From: Lactonifactor sp. BIOML-A5
GTDB taxonomy: Bacteria; Bacillota; Clostridia; Lachnospirales; Lachnospiraceae
Assembly (NCBI RefSeq): GCF_009677585.1
Contig: NZ_WKYV01000006.1
Coordinates: 124,001 to 188,000 of the forward strand
Direction: 5' to 3'
Length of the DNA stretch: 64,000 nt
The notes under the pieces were generated by a model. The model did not search any database. It saw only the letters and a list, made by a program, of their open reading frames with translations, and had not been told where the DNA came from. Every line of letters starts with the position of its first letter. Position 1 is the first letter of the stretch. Shown here one piece after another: positions 1 to 7,936 of the stretch. A program made the position numbers and the translations under genes.

Positions 1-1
1 G

Positions 2-867
2 CTTACACAGTCCATCGGCTACCTGATCGGAGGGCTGGGAATGATTTTTGTCATGGCTCTGGGCGAGATCGATATGTCCATGGGAGTGAATGTGGCATTA
101 TCCTGTGTCACGGCAACCGTTCTGGTGGGAGAACAGGGATGGCTGGCAGTCGTATTGTGCAGTATGGTAATCGGAGCGCTCATCGGCGCAGTGAATGGCC
201 TTTTTGTGGCACTGTTCCATGTACAGGGATTTATGGTTACCATTGCCCTCCAGATAGGGCTTCGGGGGGCGATCAAAGGAATTTTCCTGTTAATCCCCGA
301 TGGCCGTATTACCTTTAACCAGGAGATTTTAAAGTTTAATACACTTTCAATTAAGCTTACAATTTTAATCATTGCCGTGTTGGCTGTGGTTTATCTGATG
401 GAATTTTCTCCCTACGGCAGCAAGCTAAAAGCTGTGGGGAAAGTGAAGTGTGTGCTTTTATGTCAGGGATACCTGTGAAAAAAGTGAAAGCTGCGGCCTA
501 TATTCTCAGCGGACTTTTCGCGGGGCTTGCCGCATTATTTATGTGCAGCCGTCAGGGGGGAATCACTTCAGATACGGGGTCCGGGTTTGAGATGACTGTG
601 ATGCTGGGCATGTTCCTGGGCGGTATCCCTGTAGAAGGGGGAATGGAGACGAAGCTTTTTAAGACCATCATAGGCCTGCCCTGCCTGATTATTATACAAA
701 GCGGACTGACTATTCTTGGTGTGGATGCCGGCATCTACCAGTTTGTGGAGGCAGTTATCCTTCTGATCGTCATCATAATGACCCACTTCCTTAAAAATTA
801 CACAAAGCAGAGGGATGAAAAGATCATGGCACAGGTGCTTCTGGAAGAGGAAGCAAAACAGGCATAA
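2..867 (+). pseudogene. RbsC-type sugar ABC transporter permease, 5'-truncated and frameshifted
   Basis: The reading frame enters from before the window and encodes very hydrophobic segments typical of the ribose/xylose permease family (RbsC, BPD_transp_2), which forms the membrane channel of a sugar importer. The first frame runs to a stop at 478; the second continues from about 448 to 867. The break lies at the GGGG run at 437-440. Adding one G there restores a continuous protein reading AVGESEVCAFMSGIPVKKVK, which is what this family shows at that loop before the next helix. The C-terminal part ends in a charged tail. The ATP-binding and sugar-binding subunits would be upstream, outside the window. 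Either a true frameshift or a homopolymer read error is possible. Family is clear; the inactivation is uncertain. Confidence 0.8.
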
Positions 868-897
868 ATAGAATTTATATAAAAGGAGAACAAAGAC

Positions 898-1872
898 ATG
901 GAATATTCTAAAATTACAGGAATTGACAAAAAAGTAAGCCGTTTTATTGTGGGTACAATGGCAATTGTGGACAGAGAGGATCTCACGGAGGATTTTAAAC
1001 GCCTGGACGATGCCCTTGAGATGGGAATCAATACCCTGGATACTGCAATGGGATACGGACGGGGAACCACTGAGATTGCCCTGGGAAAATATTTTAAGAG
1101 CAGGGGGAACCGGGAGGACATCTTCCTTATCAGCAAGGCCTGCCATCCGTCACCCTGGAGAACCCGTGTAAACACCTTTGACCTGGAAGCGGATTTGAAT
1201 GATGCCCTGGTAAAAATGAATACCGATTATATTGACCTGTATATGCTCCACAGAGATGATGTGACCAAGCCGGTGGGACCCATTATGGATACCTTATATA
1301 AATACTATAAAGCCGGTAAGATTCTGGGCTATGGTGTATCCAACTGGACCGTAGAGAGAATCGAGGAGGCCAATGCTTATGCGAAAGACAACAATATCCC
1401 TCCCCTTATCGTATCCAGCCCCAACTACAGCCTGGCTCAGCAGTATGCAGAACCCTGGGCTCCGGGCTGCGTAACGGTTAGCGGTCCGGAAAATGCAAAA
1501 GCAAGACAATGGTACGCCGAAAACCAGATGCCGGTGCTGGCCTATTCCAGTATGGCCAGAGGGCTGTTCTCGGGCAGAATCACCCGTGAACAGTGGGAAA
1601 ACCGTCCGGAAGAGATTGACCCGGTTTGTGCGAAAGCGTACTGCGGGGATACAAACTTTACCAGACTGGAGCGGGCAGCCGAATTAGCAGAAGAAAAAGG
1701 AGTTTCTATTCCCCAGGTTGCACTTGCATTTATTCTCTGCGGAAAAATGAATGTATTCCCTATCGTAGGTGCGGCAAACAAGGAGGAGCTCGCTTCCAGC
1801 GTCGGGGCTTTGGAGGTGAAACTGACAGAGAAGGAAGTGGAATGGCTTGATTTGGAGAGAGATTGCAGATAA
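898..1872 (+). CDS. Aldo/keto reductase
   Basis: A 324-residue protein of the aldo/keto reductase superfamily, cytosolic TIM-barrel enzymes that reduce carbonyls with NAD(P)H. The catalytic tetrad can be placed at Asp48, Tyr53, Lys80 and His118 (LDTAMGYG, SKA and MLHRD contexts). The GVSNW segment after it is the usual strand-loop of the barrel, and AYSSMARGLFSG matches the cofactor-binding region. Start ATG 898 has an AAAAGGAG ribosome site 9 bases before it. It lies 30 bp after the broken sugar permease, so it may be the last gene of that sugar-uptake operon and act on the imported sugar or its ketone. It resembles the YajO/Tas-type group rather than the quinone-reductase group. The substrate cannot be told. 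Confidence 0.9.
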   Translation: MEYSKITGIDKKVSRFIVGTMAIVDREDLTEDFKRLDDALEMGINTLDTAMGYGRGTTEIALGKYFKSRGNREDIFLISKACHPSPWRTRVNTFDLEADLNDALVKMNTDYIDLYMLHRDDVTKPVGPIMDTLYKYYKAGKILGYGVSNWTVERIEEANAYAKDNNIPPLIVSSPNYSLAQQYAEPWAPGCVTVSGPENAKARQWYAENQMPVLAYSSMARGLFSGRITREQWENRPEEIDPVCAKAYCGDTNFTRLERAAELAEEKGVSIPQVALAFILCGKMNVFPIVGAANKEELASSVGALEVKLTEKEVEWLDLERDCR

Positions 1873-1916
1873 AGAGGCCCCACTCATTTTCCGGGAATGT
1901 ATGAATTCTCAATCAG

Positions 1917-1955
1917 GATAAAGCAGGGGGCTGTACCGTTGCCCCCTGCTTTATC
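1917..1955 (+). terminator. Strong hairpin after aldo/keto reductase
   Basis: Perfect 15-bp inverted repeat, arms 1917-1931 and 1941-1955, loop of 9. It lacks a long T-run after the stem, so it may be a pause or a terminator helped by the T-rich end of the stem itself. It separates the aldo/keto reductase from the redox block. Confidence 0.6.
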
Positions 1956-2033
1956 TGTGCGCTGGCAGCGATTTACCCCCGGCTGAAGATTTTTGGATCT
2001 ACATATATCAGATGGATTTATAAGGAGGAAAAC

Positions 2034-3014
2034 ATGAAAGTATTAGGAATCTCTTTTGGCAGAAAAGGCCAGAATTGCGACATTGTCTGTAAGCAGGCAT
2101 TGTTAGCGGCAAAGAAATCAGGTGCTGAAGTAGAATTTATCAATACCTGTCATTTGAACATAGACCGATGTACCGGATGCGGGGCATGTGACAGAAGAAT
2201 GGAAAAGGGAGGTCCCTGCAGATGTGTCATAAAAGACGATTTTCCGTTTCTGGAAGAACATATACTTGAAGCGGACGGCATCATTTTGTCGGCTCCTGTC
2301 TATGTGCTGGGACCGGTGGGACAGTTTAAAAATCTTACGGATCGGCTGGGTCCCTCCCACGATCGGGCTTATATGATGCAGCAGCAGCAGAAACGTATGG
2401 CGGAGGGAAAAACCAAAGAAGAACTCATGGATGAGAGGTTATTTAAAGACAGGTTTTTAGGTCTCATCTCAGTAGGGGGTGCCAGAACAGAGAACTGGAC
2501 CTCTCTGGGACTTTTGAATATGCATCTGTTTGCCCCCTCTATGCAGATGACGGTGGTTGACCAGATGAATGTCTATGGCATGGGAGACAGGGTGAGTCCG
2601 GTGCTGGATGAGAGACTGATGGAACGGCTGGCAGCGATGGGAGAACACGTGGCCGCCTCAGTGGGGACACCCCGGGAAGAGGCAAAATGGTACGGGGATG
2701 ACAAGGGGCTGTGCCCCGTCTGCCATAACAGAACCTTTACCATTAAAGATGCCCGGCATGTGGAGTGTCCCATCTGTGGAATGTACGGGGAACTGAAACT
2801 TCAGGGGGAGGATGTCAGGGTGGAATTTTCACCGGAACAGATCGCTCAGTGCAGATACCGTACCCAGGGAGTAATTGACCACAGAAATGAGATAGATTCT
2901 ATGACAAAGCGTTGCATCCGTGTAATCCGGGAACAGGGGGAGCAGATCAAAGAACTGCTGAAACCGCTGGATGAGATTCAGGAGCTGGACAGGAAAGAAT
3001 TTACTGAAAAGTAA
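2034..3014 (+). CDS. Iron-sulfur flavoprotein / NADPH-dependent FMN reductase with C-terminal zinc ribbon
   Basis: A 326-residue flavodoxin-fold protein. The N-terminus (KVLGISFGRKGQNC) is the FMN phosphate loop of the NADPH-dependent FMN reductase/iron-sulfur flavoprotein group. A compact cysteine cluster follows at residues 46, 49, 52, 62 and 64 (CTGCGACD then CRC), as in proteins that bind a 4Fe-4S cluster beside FMN. APVYVLGPVGQFKNLTDRLG is the usual second flavin loop. Unusually, residues about 228-249 carry two CxxC pairs, which suggests an added rubredoxin or zinc-ribbon-like module. Start ATG has AAGGAGG upstream. First gene of a tight operon with a nitroreductase, a flavoprotein reductase and two Fe-S proteins, so it probably transfers electrons within that system. 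Confidence 0.82.
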   Translation: MKVLGISFGRKGQNCDIVCKQALLAAKKSGAEVEFINTCHLNIDRCTGCGACDRRMEKGGPCRCVIKDDFPFLEEHILEADGIILSAPVYVLGPVGQFKNLTDRLGPSHDRAYMMQQQQKRMAEGKTKEELMDERLFKDRFLGLISVGGARTENWTSLGLLNMHLFAPSMQMTVVDQMNVYGMGDRVSPVLDERLMERLAAMGEHVAASVGTPREEAKWYGDDKGLCPVCHNRTFTIKDARHVECPICGMYGELKLQGEDVRVEFSPEQIAQCRYRTQGVIDHRNEIDSMTKRCIRVIREQGEQIKELLKPLDEIQELDRKEFTEK

Positions 3015-3030
3015 AGGGGAGGCAGTCTTA

Positions 3031-3573
3031 ATGAAAGAGACAATTCAGGATCTGTTAAACAGAAGATCTGTAAAAGAATTTAGAGAAGAGCAGATTACCA
3101 GGGAAGAATTGCTCACAGTTCTTTCTGCCGGTATGAACGCGCCCACGGGGGGCAATCAGCAAAGCCCCGTTTTTCTTGCAGTACAGAGCAAAGAATGGAT
3201 GGAACGCCTTCGCCGGCTGAACGGTGAGATTGCGGGAGCGCCGGAAGGATTTGATGTGTTCTACGGGGCCCCTGCCATTATTCTGGTTCTGGCTGAGAAA
3301 GGAAAAGGAAATCCGGTGGAAGACGGTTCACTGGCTATAGGCAATATGTTGAACGCCGCCTATGCTCTGGGGCTGGGCGGCAGATGGATACACCGTATCC
3401 GGGAAACCTTTGAGCAGCCTCTTGGAAAAGAACTTTTGAGAGAGGCCGGATATGAGGGGGAATATATAGGAATAGGATCCTGCATTCTGGGATATCCCAA
3501 AGATGGGTTTCCCGCCCCTCTGAAAAAGAAAGATAACTATTATAAAATAATTCCCCAGGAGGAAAAGGTATGA
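3031..3573 (+). CDS. Nitroreductase-family protein
   Basis: A 180-residue FMN-dependent nitroreductase-fold protein. The opening RRSVKEFREEQITREEL and the PTGGNQQ loop are the phosphate- and flavin-binding signatures of the family, and the C-terminal GIGSCILGYPKD is the usual closing strand-turn. It is at the short end for the family. ATG 3031 is chosen because it has GGGGAGG before it and comes after the stop of the previous gene; a longer in-frame start would overlap that gene by about 40 bp. Its stop overlaps the next ATG (ATGA), so the two are translationally coupled. Likely acts with the neighbouring flavoproteins on a nitro, quinone or enone compound; substrate unknown. Confidence 0.88.
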   Translation: MKETIQDLLNRRSVKEFREEQITREELLTVLSAGMNAPTGGNQQSPVFLAVQSKEWMERLRRLNGEIAGAPEGFDVFYGAPAIILVLAEKGKGNPVEDGSLAIGNMLNAAYALGLGGRWIHRIRETFEQPLGKELLREAGYEGEYIGIGSCILGYPKDGFPAPLKKKDNYYKIIPQEEKV

Positions 3574-5042
3574 TTAAAATAGAGACAGATTTGGCAGTCG
3601 TGGCAGCCGGACCCGCCGGCCTTGCCGCAGCCATCACAGGCGCAGAAAAAGGACTGGATGTGTGTGTATTTGAGAAGGCAAAAGTAGCGGGGGGAACTGC
3701 CAATATGGGAATGGGGCCTTTTGCTGTGGAAAGTCATATTCAAAAGGAACATATGATAGGTCTCACAAAAGAAGAAGCGTTCCGGATGATGATGGATTAT
3801 ACCCACTGGCAGACAGATGCACGCCTTGTGCATGACTATTTCTGGAAGTCGGCGGATACCATCCAGTGGCTGGAGGATATGGGAGTTCAATTCGCGGGAG
3901 CCATGAAATACTATCCGGAATCAGAGGCTACCTGGCATGTGGTTCAGCCCTCTGACGGCAGTATCCCAGGTCCCAGAGCAGCTTCCACTATGACGAAAAT
4001 CATGTATGAGAGAGCCGTGGAACTGGGTGTACATTTCTACTTTGAGACCCCGGTTACCCGGCTTCTCCGGGAAGCGGATGATATCATCGGGCTGAACGCA
4101 TCCGGAAAAGACGGGGAGACTTATGAGGTAGACGCCTTGAGTGTAGTGATCGCCACAGGAGGATTTGGGGATAATCCGAAGATGATTCAGGAAAACTGCG
4201 GCTTTGAATACGGCAGGAATATGTTTAATTTCCGGGTACCGGGTGTTGCCGGGGACGGAGTGAAGATGGCCTGGGAAGCAGGTGCCGGCAAAGGGCATAT
4301 GGAGATGGAAATGATCCTCTCCTCAGAGGTGACTGCTTCCGGGGAAGACTATCTGTTCACCGTGGGATTCAGCCAGCCCCGCTCTTTGATTGTTAATAGA
4401 GAAGGCGAACGTATTATGAATGAAGAAATTATGCAGAATGCAGCGGAGTCCGCAAATGTCTGCAGACGGCAGTCAAATCAGGCATTTTATGCGGTCAGCT
4501 GCGACAATATCTTTCAGCTCTACAGCCAGAAGGGCGTTGACTGGCCAAGCGGTGTGCTTCACGGGGATTATCTGGCTCATGTGGACGAGGAAATGCAACG
4601 GGCAATGGAGGCCTTTCCCGGATCCATTGCTATTGCAGATTCTCTGGAGGAGGCAGCAGAAGAAATAGGAATAGATGCCCGGGCCTTACGGGAAACCGTA
4701 GAAGAATACAACACTGGCTGCAGGGAGCATTTTGATGATCTGTATTGCAAGAGCAGAAAATACTTATCGCCAATAGAGGGCAAAAAATATTATATTATGA
4801 AATTTCTTCTTGGCGCTTACGGCTCTCTGGGAGGAATAAAGGTTAATTCCCGCCTTGAAGTGCTCCAGGAAGACGGACATAAACTGTATGGATTATACGC
4901 GGCTGGATCCGATGTATGTGACTTATATGCCGGAACGTATCTGTACAAGCTTCCCGGCAACACCATGGGATTTGCGGTGAATTCCGGGAGGATGGCGGCA
5001 GAGCGGGCAGCAGCTTACATAGATACCATGGAAGAAGAGTAG
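3570..5042 (+). CDS. FAD-dependent fumarate reductase/urocanate reductase-like flavoprotein
   Basis: A 490-residue flavoprotein of the FAD_binding_2 (fumarate reductase/succinate dehydrogenase flavoprotein, KstD-like) family. The dinucleotide fold is at residues 8-20 (VVAAGPAGLAAA) and a family-typical ATGGFG strand follows mid-protein. The C-terminal Gly-Asn-Thr-Met-Gly-Phe-Ala-Val-Asn-Ser-Gly-Arg stretch corresponds to the FAD-capping segment with the conserved arginine. No signal peptide or heme motif is present, so it should be cytosolic and take electrons from a partner protein. The next gene is an NAD(P)H/Fe-S/flavin fusion that could be that partner. Known relatives reduce a C=C bond beside a carboxylate or keto group. 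Coupled to the nitroreductase by ATGA overlap. Confidence 0.87.
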   Translation: MIKIETDLAVVAAGPAGLAAAITGAEKGLDVCVFEKAKVAGGTANMGMGPFAVESHIQKEHMIGLTKEEAFRMMMDYTHWQTDARLVHDYFWKSADTIQWLEDMGVQFAGAMKYYPESEATWHVVQPSDGSIPGPRAASTMTKIMYERAVELGVHFYFETPVTRLLREADDIIGLNASGKDGETYEVDALSVVIATGGFGDNPKMIQENCGFEYGRNMFNFRVPGVAGDGVKMAWEAGAGKGHMEMEMILSSEVTASGEDYLFTVGFSQPRSLIVNREGERIMNEEIMQNAAESANVCRRQSNQAFYAVSCDNIFQLYSQKGVDWPSGVLHGDYLAHVDEEMQRAMEAFPGSIAIADSLEEAAEEIGIDARALRETVEEYNTGCREHFDDLYCKSRKYLSPIEGKKYYIMKFLLGAYGSLGGIKVNSRLEVLQEDGHKLYGLYAAGSDVCDLYAGTYLYKLPGNTMGFAVNSGRMAAERAAAYIDTMEEE

Positions 5043-5054
5043 AGGGGAAGGCTT

Positions 5055-7181
5055 ATGGGTAAAGTAAAGCTTGTCATAGACGATCGCCTGATCGAGGCAT
5101 CTGAGGAACAGAGTGTCCTGGAGGCTGCGCTGCAAAACGATATTTATATTCCGCATATCTGTACCCATCCGGACCTTCCGGTACAGGGGAACTGCAATTT
5201 GTGCGTGGTGGAGATTCAGGGGCAGGAAGGATATCCCTGCGCCTGTGAGACGAAGGTCCGGGAGGGGATAAAAGTAGTCACAAAATCCCCGGCATTGTCT
5301 AAGAAACGCGGGATGGCCATGGAACTGATGCTGGCCGGACACCCCCACGACTGCAGCACCTGCAAACGCTACGGCAAATGTGAATTCCAGGCCATGCTCC
5401 AGTATCTGGGGACAGTGCATTCCCGAATGAGAACGGTTCACAGCAAAACCACATCCATCAATACGGATAATCCCATTATTGTCAGGGAGATGGAGCGCTG
5501 CATCAAATGCGGAAGATGTGTCCGCATGTGTGAGGAGGTCAGGGGCGTTGGAATCTGGCAGTTTAAGCAGAGGGATGGAGAGACCTATATAGGCACAAAA
5601 GATGATATAGCGCTTTGTGAGGCGGACTGCCGTTTTTGTTCTGCCTGCGTGGAGGTATGCCCCACAGGAGCGCTTCAGGATGCCCCCGGACTGTTCCGGG
5701 AGGATCTTCCGAAGGAGGATGCCCTGGTGCCCTGTACGGCAGAATGTCCGGCGCACATTGATATTCCCTCCTATGTCCGGCTGATAAAAGAGGGAAGCTA
5801 TTCAGAAGCCGTGGGGGTTATCCGGGAGAAAGTGCCCTTCCCCCATGCGCTTGGATATGTATGCAATCACAGGTGTGAGTCGGGCTGCAAACGAAGTGCA
5901 TTAAATGAGTCTGTATCAATCCGGGATCTGAAACGGTTTGCAGTGGAACATGATACAGAAAGGGTCTGGGAAGGAAGAGGCTTCAGAAAAGCGCCCACGG
6001 GAAGGAAGGTGGCCGTGGTGGGAGGAGGACCTGCGGGAATGACGGCTGCCTATTATCTGACAAAACTCGGACACAAGGTAACGGTATATGAAAAACAGAA
6101 GATAGCAGGGGGACATATGACGGGAGGGATGCCGGAATACAGGATTCCCACCAAGGATGTAAAGAAGGAATTGGATGATATCGTAGCAGCCGGTGTGGAG
6201 CTGATCTGCGGTCATACGGTAGAATCTGCAGAGCTGCTGAGAAAGGAGTACGATGCTGTCCTGGTAGCGGTGGGAACTTCCATAGGAAAAAAACTAAATT
6301 ACCTTCCCGGCTCCGATTTTAAGCAGGTTTATACGGCTGTGGATCTTCTCCGGGCAAGCAGGCTGCAGCAGGAAATCCAGCTGGGAAGACACTGCTGTGT
6401 AATCGGGGGCGGAAATGTGGCTGTGGATGCCGCCAGAACACTGGTGCGTATGGGCATTTCCGCCACTATGATATGTCTGGAAAAGGGAGAGGCGAAAAAA
6501 TCCGATCCGGAGGAACTGCAGGAAGCCATAGAAGAAGGGGTAACTGTGCTGGAAGGATACTCCAATGAGGCGATTGAGGGCACCCCGGGACAAGTTACCG
6601 GCCTGAGGGTCCATCAGATATATGATTTTTATTTTGACACGGAAACCGGAAAACTGGTGGAGAACCAGATTCCTGATTCCACAGAAATACTGCCCTGTGA
6701 TTCTATCGTATTTGCCGCGGGGCAGGCAACCGGACTTACGGAGTCATTTGGTCTGAAATTGAATCAGTTTGGGTTTCCGCTGGATCCCAAGTCTGGAAAA
6801 AGCGGTTATGAAACCAGTATAGACGGCGTATTCTGCGCAGGGGATGTCATTACCGGCACCCGGTTTGTAATCGACGCAATCGCGGGGGGAAGAGAGGCGG
6901 CGCGGCGGATTGACTGCTACCTGGGAGGGGACGGAGAGATTGACGAGAATCTTATTCCCCGAAGCCGCAGCCCCAGAATCGGAAAAGCCCAAGGATTTGC
7001 CAAGGCCAAAAGAGAGCATATGCAGGTAAAACCTGCAAAGGACCGCAAAGAGAACTTTGAGCCCATCGCAGACGGATTTACCTGCGGACAGGCAGACTGT
7101 GAGGCTAGCCGATGCCTCCAGTGTGATCTGAGGAAAGATATTAACCGGGTGAAGGTCTGGTCAGAATATGGAAACAGATAG
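5055..7181 (+). CDS. NuoG-like Fe-S domain fused to GltD-type NAD(P)H:flavin oxidoreductase
   Basis: A 708-residue fusion. Residues about 1-80 are a 2Fe-2S ferredoxin domain; 80-125 carry the HDCSTCKRYGKCEFQ His/Cys cluster of NuoG/HydA proteins; 150-210 hold two 4Fe-4S motifs (CIKCGRCVRMC and CRFCSACVEVCPTG). From about 225 it is like the glutamate synthase small subunit/dihydropyrimidine dehydrogenase N-terminus, with a further cysteine set (CTAECP, CNHRCESGC). Two Rossmann folds lie near residue 318 (VAVVGGGPAGM) and 446 (CVIGGGNVAVDAAR), for FAD and NAD(P)H. A final cysteine group (C-GQADC-EASRCLQC) closes the protein. This architecture moves electrons between NAD(P)H and ferredoxin-like partners. 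In this operon it probably feeds the fumarate-reductase-like flavoprotein. Confidence 0.9.
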   Translation: MGKVKLVIDDRLIEASEEQSVLEAALQNDIYIPHICTHPDLPVQGNCNLCVVEIQGQEGYPCACETKVREGIKVVTKSPALSKKRGMAMELMLAGHPHDCSTCKRYGKCEFQAMLQYLGTVHSRMRTVHSKTTSINTDNPIIVREMERCIKCGRCVRMCEEVRGVGIWQFKQRDGETYIGTKDDIALCEADCRFCSACVEVCPTGALQDAPGLFREDLPKEDALVPCTAECPAHIDIPSYVRLIKEGSYSEAVGVIREKVPFPHALGYVCNHRCESGCKRSALNESVSIRDLKRFAVEHDTERVWEGRGFRKAPTGRKVAVVGGGPAGMTAAYYLTKLGHKVTVYEKQKIAGGHMTGGMPEYRIPTKDVKKELDDIVAAGVELICGHTVESAELLRKEYDAVLVAVGTSIGKKLNYLPGSDFKQVYTAVDLLRASRLQQEIQLGRHCCVIGGGNVAVDAARTLVRMGISATMICLEKGEAKKSDPEELQEAIEEGVTVLEGYSNEAIEGTPGQVTGLRVHQIYDFYFDTETGKLVENQIPDSTEILPCDSIVFAAGQATGLTESFGLKLNQFGFPLDPKSGKSGYETSIDGVFCAGDVITGTRFVIDAIAGGREAARRIDCYLGGDGEIDENLIPRSRSPRIGKAQGFAKAKREHMQVKPAKDRKENFEPIADGFTCGQADCEASRCLQCDLRKDINRVKVWSEYGNR

Positions 7182-7192
7182 GAGGCGGCGGA

Positions 7193-7855
7193 ATGAACTG
7201 TAATGTGGGAATAGAATATGTTCCTGATTTTTCAGAACTGGAAAAAGGAATAGATAAAGATGGAAATACCCTGTGTCCGGTCCATTGGACAAAAGAGTGC
7301 ATCCGGGCTGCCAGGCTGCATATATGCGGGAAGACGGTAGCCTGCAGGGAGGGACTTACACAGATGTACCTGATTACCCAAGACATTACGTCAGGGGCAG
7401 GACGTGCCCGGGATCTGGAACTGCTGGAACAGACAGCTTCCTATGTGGCAGAAGCCGGAGGGTGCAGGACAGCAGAAAAAGCAGCGGCTAATACGCTAAA
7501 AAGCCTGGAGCTCTACCGGGAAGAGTGGGACAACCACTGCAGGAGAAAGCGGTGCGCTGCTTTTGTCTGCAAAAGTTATTACTCAGTGATCTGCTATCCG
7601 GAAAAATGCCAGGGATGTACAACATGCATGGAGGTATGCCCCGCCGGTGCTATTTCAGGAGGGCCCGGACTGATCTGTGTGGTGGACGAATCCCTCTGTC
7701 TGCGATGCGGCAGGTGTATAGAGGCATGCCCTCACGGTGCCAGAGGCAAAGCCGGGGAGATGCGCCCTAAATTGCCGGAGGCCCCAGTTCCGGTGGGCAG
7801 CTTTACTGAAAAAACAGGAGGTGCCAGGAGAAAAAGGAAGACACATACCCATTAG
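7193..7855 (+). CDS. NuoF C-terminus-like protein with two 4Fe-4S clusters
   Basis: A 220-residue protein. Residues about 45-110 resemble the NADH_4Fe-4S domain at the end of NuoF/HydB, with ICGKTVACREGLTQ in place of the usual CGKCxPCREG, so one cluster cysteine is replaced by Thr. Residues about 135-180 form a bacterial 2x4Fe-4S ferredoxin domain (CQGCTTCMEVCPAG, CLRCGRCIEACPHG). The FMN- and NADH-binding part of NuoF is absent, so it is not an NADH dehydrogenase alone. It may serve as a wire between the preceding NAD(P)H fusion and an acceptor. The tail is very basic and histidine-ended. Begins 11 bp after the preceding gene with GGAGGCGG before it. Last gene of the redox operon. Confidence 0.8.
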   Translation: MNCNVGIEYVPDFSELEKGIDKDGNTLCPVHWTKECIRAARLHICGKTVACREGLTQMYLITQDITSGAGRARDLELLEQTASYVAEAGGCRTAEKAAANTLKSLELYREEWDNHCRRKRCAAFVCKSYYSVICYPEKCQGCTTCMEVCPAGAISGGPGLICVVDESLCLRCGRCIEACPHGARGKAGEMRPKLPEAPVPVGSFTEKTGGARRKRKTHTH

Positions 7856-7874
7856 AAAATGCTTTGACAAAACT

Positions 7875-7889
7875 CTAACAAAATGTTAG
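7875..7889. promoter_or_regulatory. Palindrome upstream of ROK regulator, candidate operator
   Basis: CTAACA-AAA-TGTTAG, six-base perfect arms with a three-base centre, placed 48 bp before the ROK gene and just after a TTGACA (7864-7869). Position and symmetry fit an autoregulatory site for the ROK protein. Binding is inferred. Confidence 0.45.
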
Positions 7890-7936
7890 GCTACTCTTAT
7901 AAGATCAAAATGGACAATAAGTAGTAGGAGACAGAT

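Noticed and set aside
568..1175. Long minus-strand open frames antisense to the permease and aldo/keto reductase
   Set aside because: They are shadows of strongly coding plus-strand genes and have no ribosome site or family motif.
4923..5756. 277-codon minus-strand frame over the flavoprotein/Fe-S genes
   Set aside because: It is opposite two well-supported genes with clear motifs; composition (His, Ser, Pro-rich) is that of an antisense frame.
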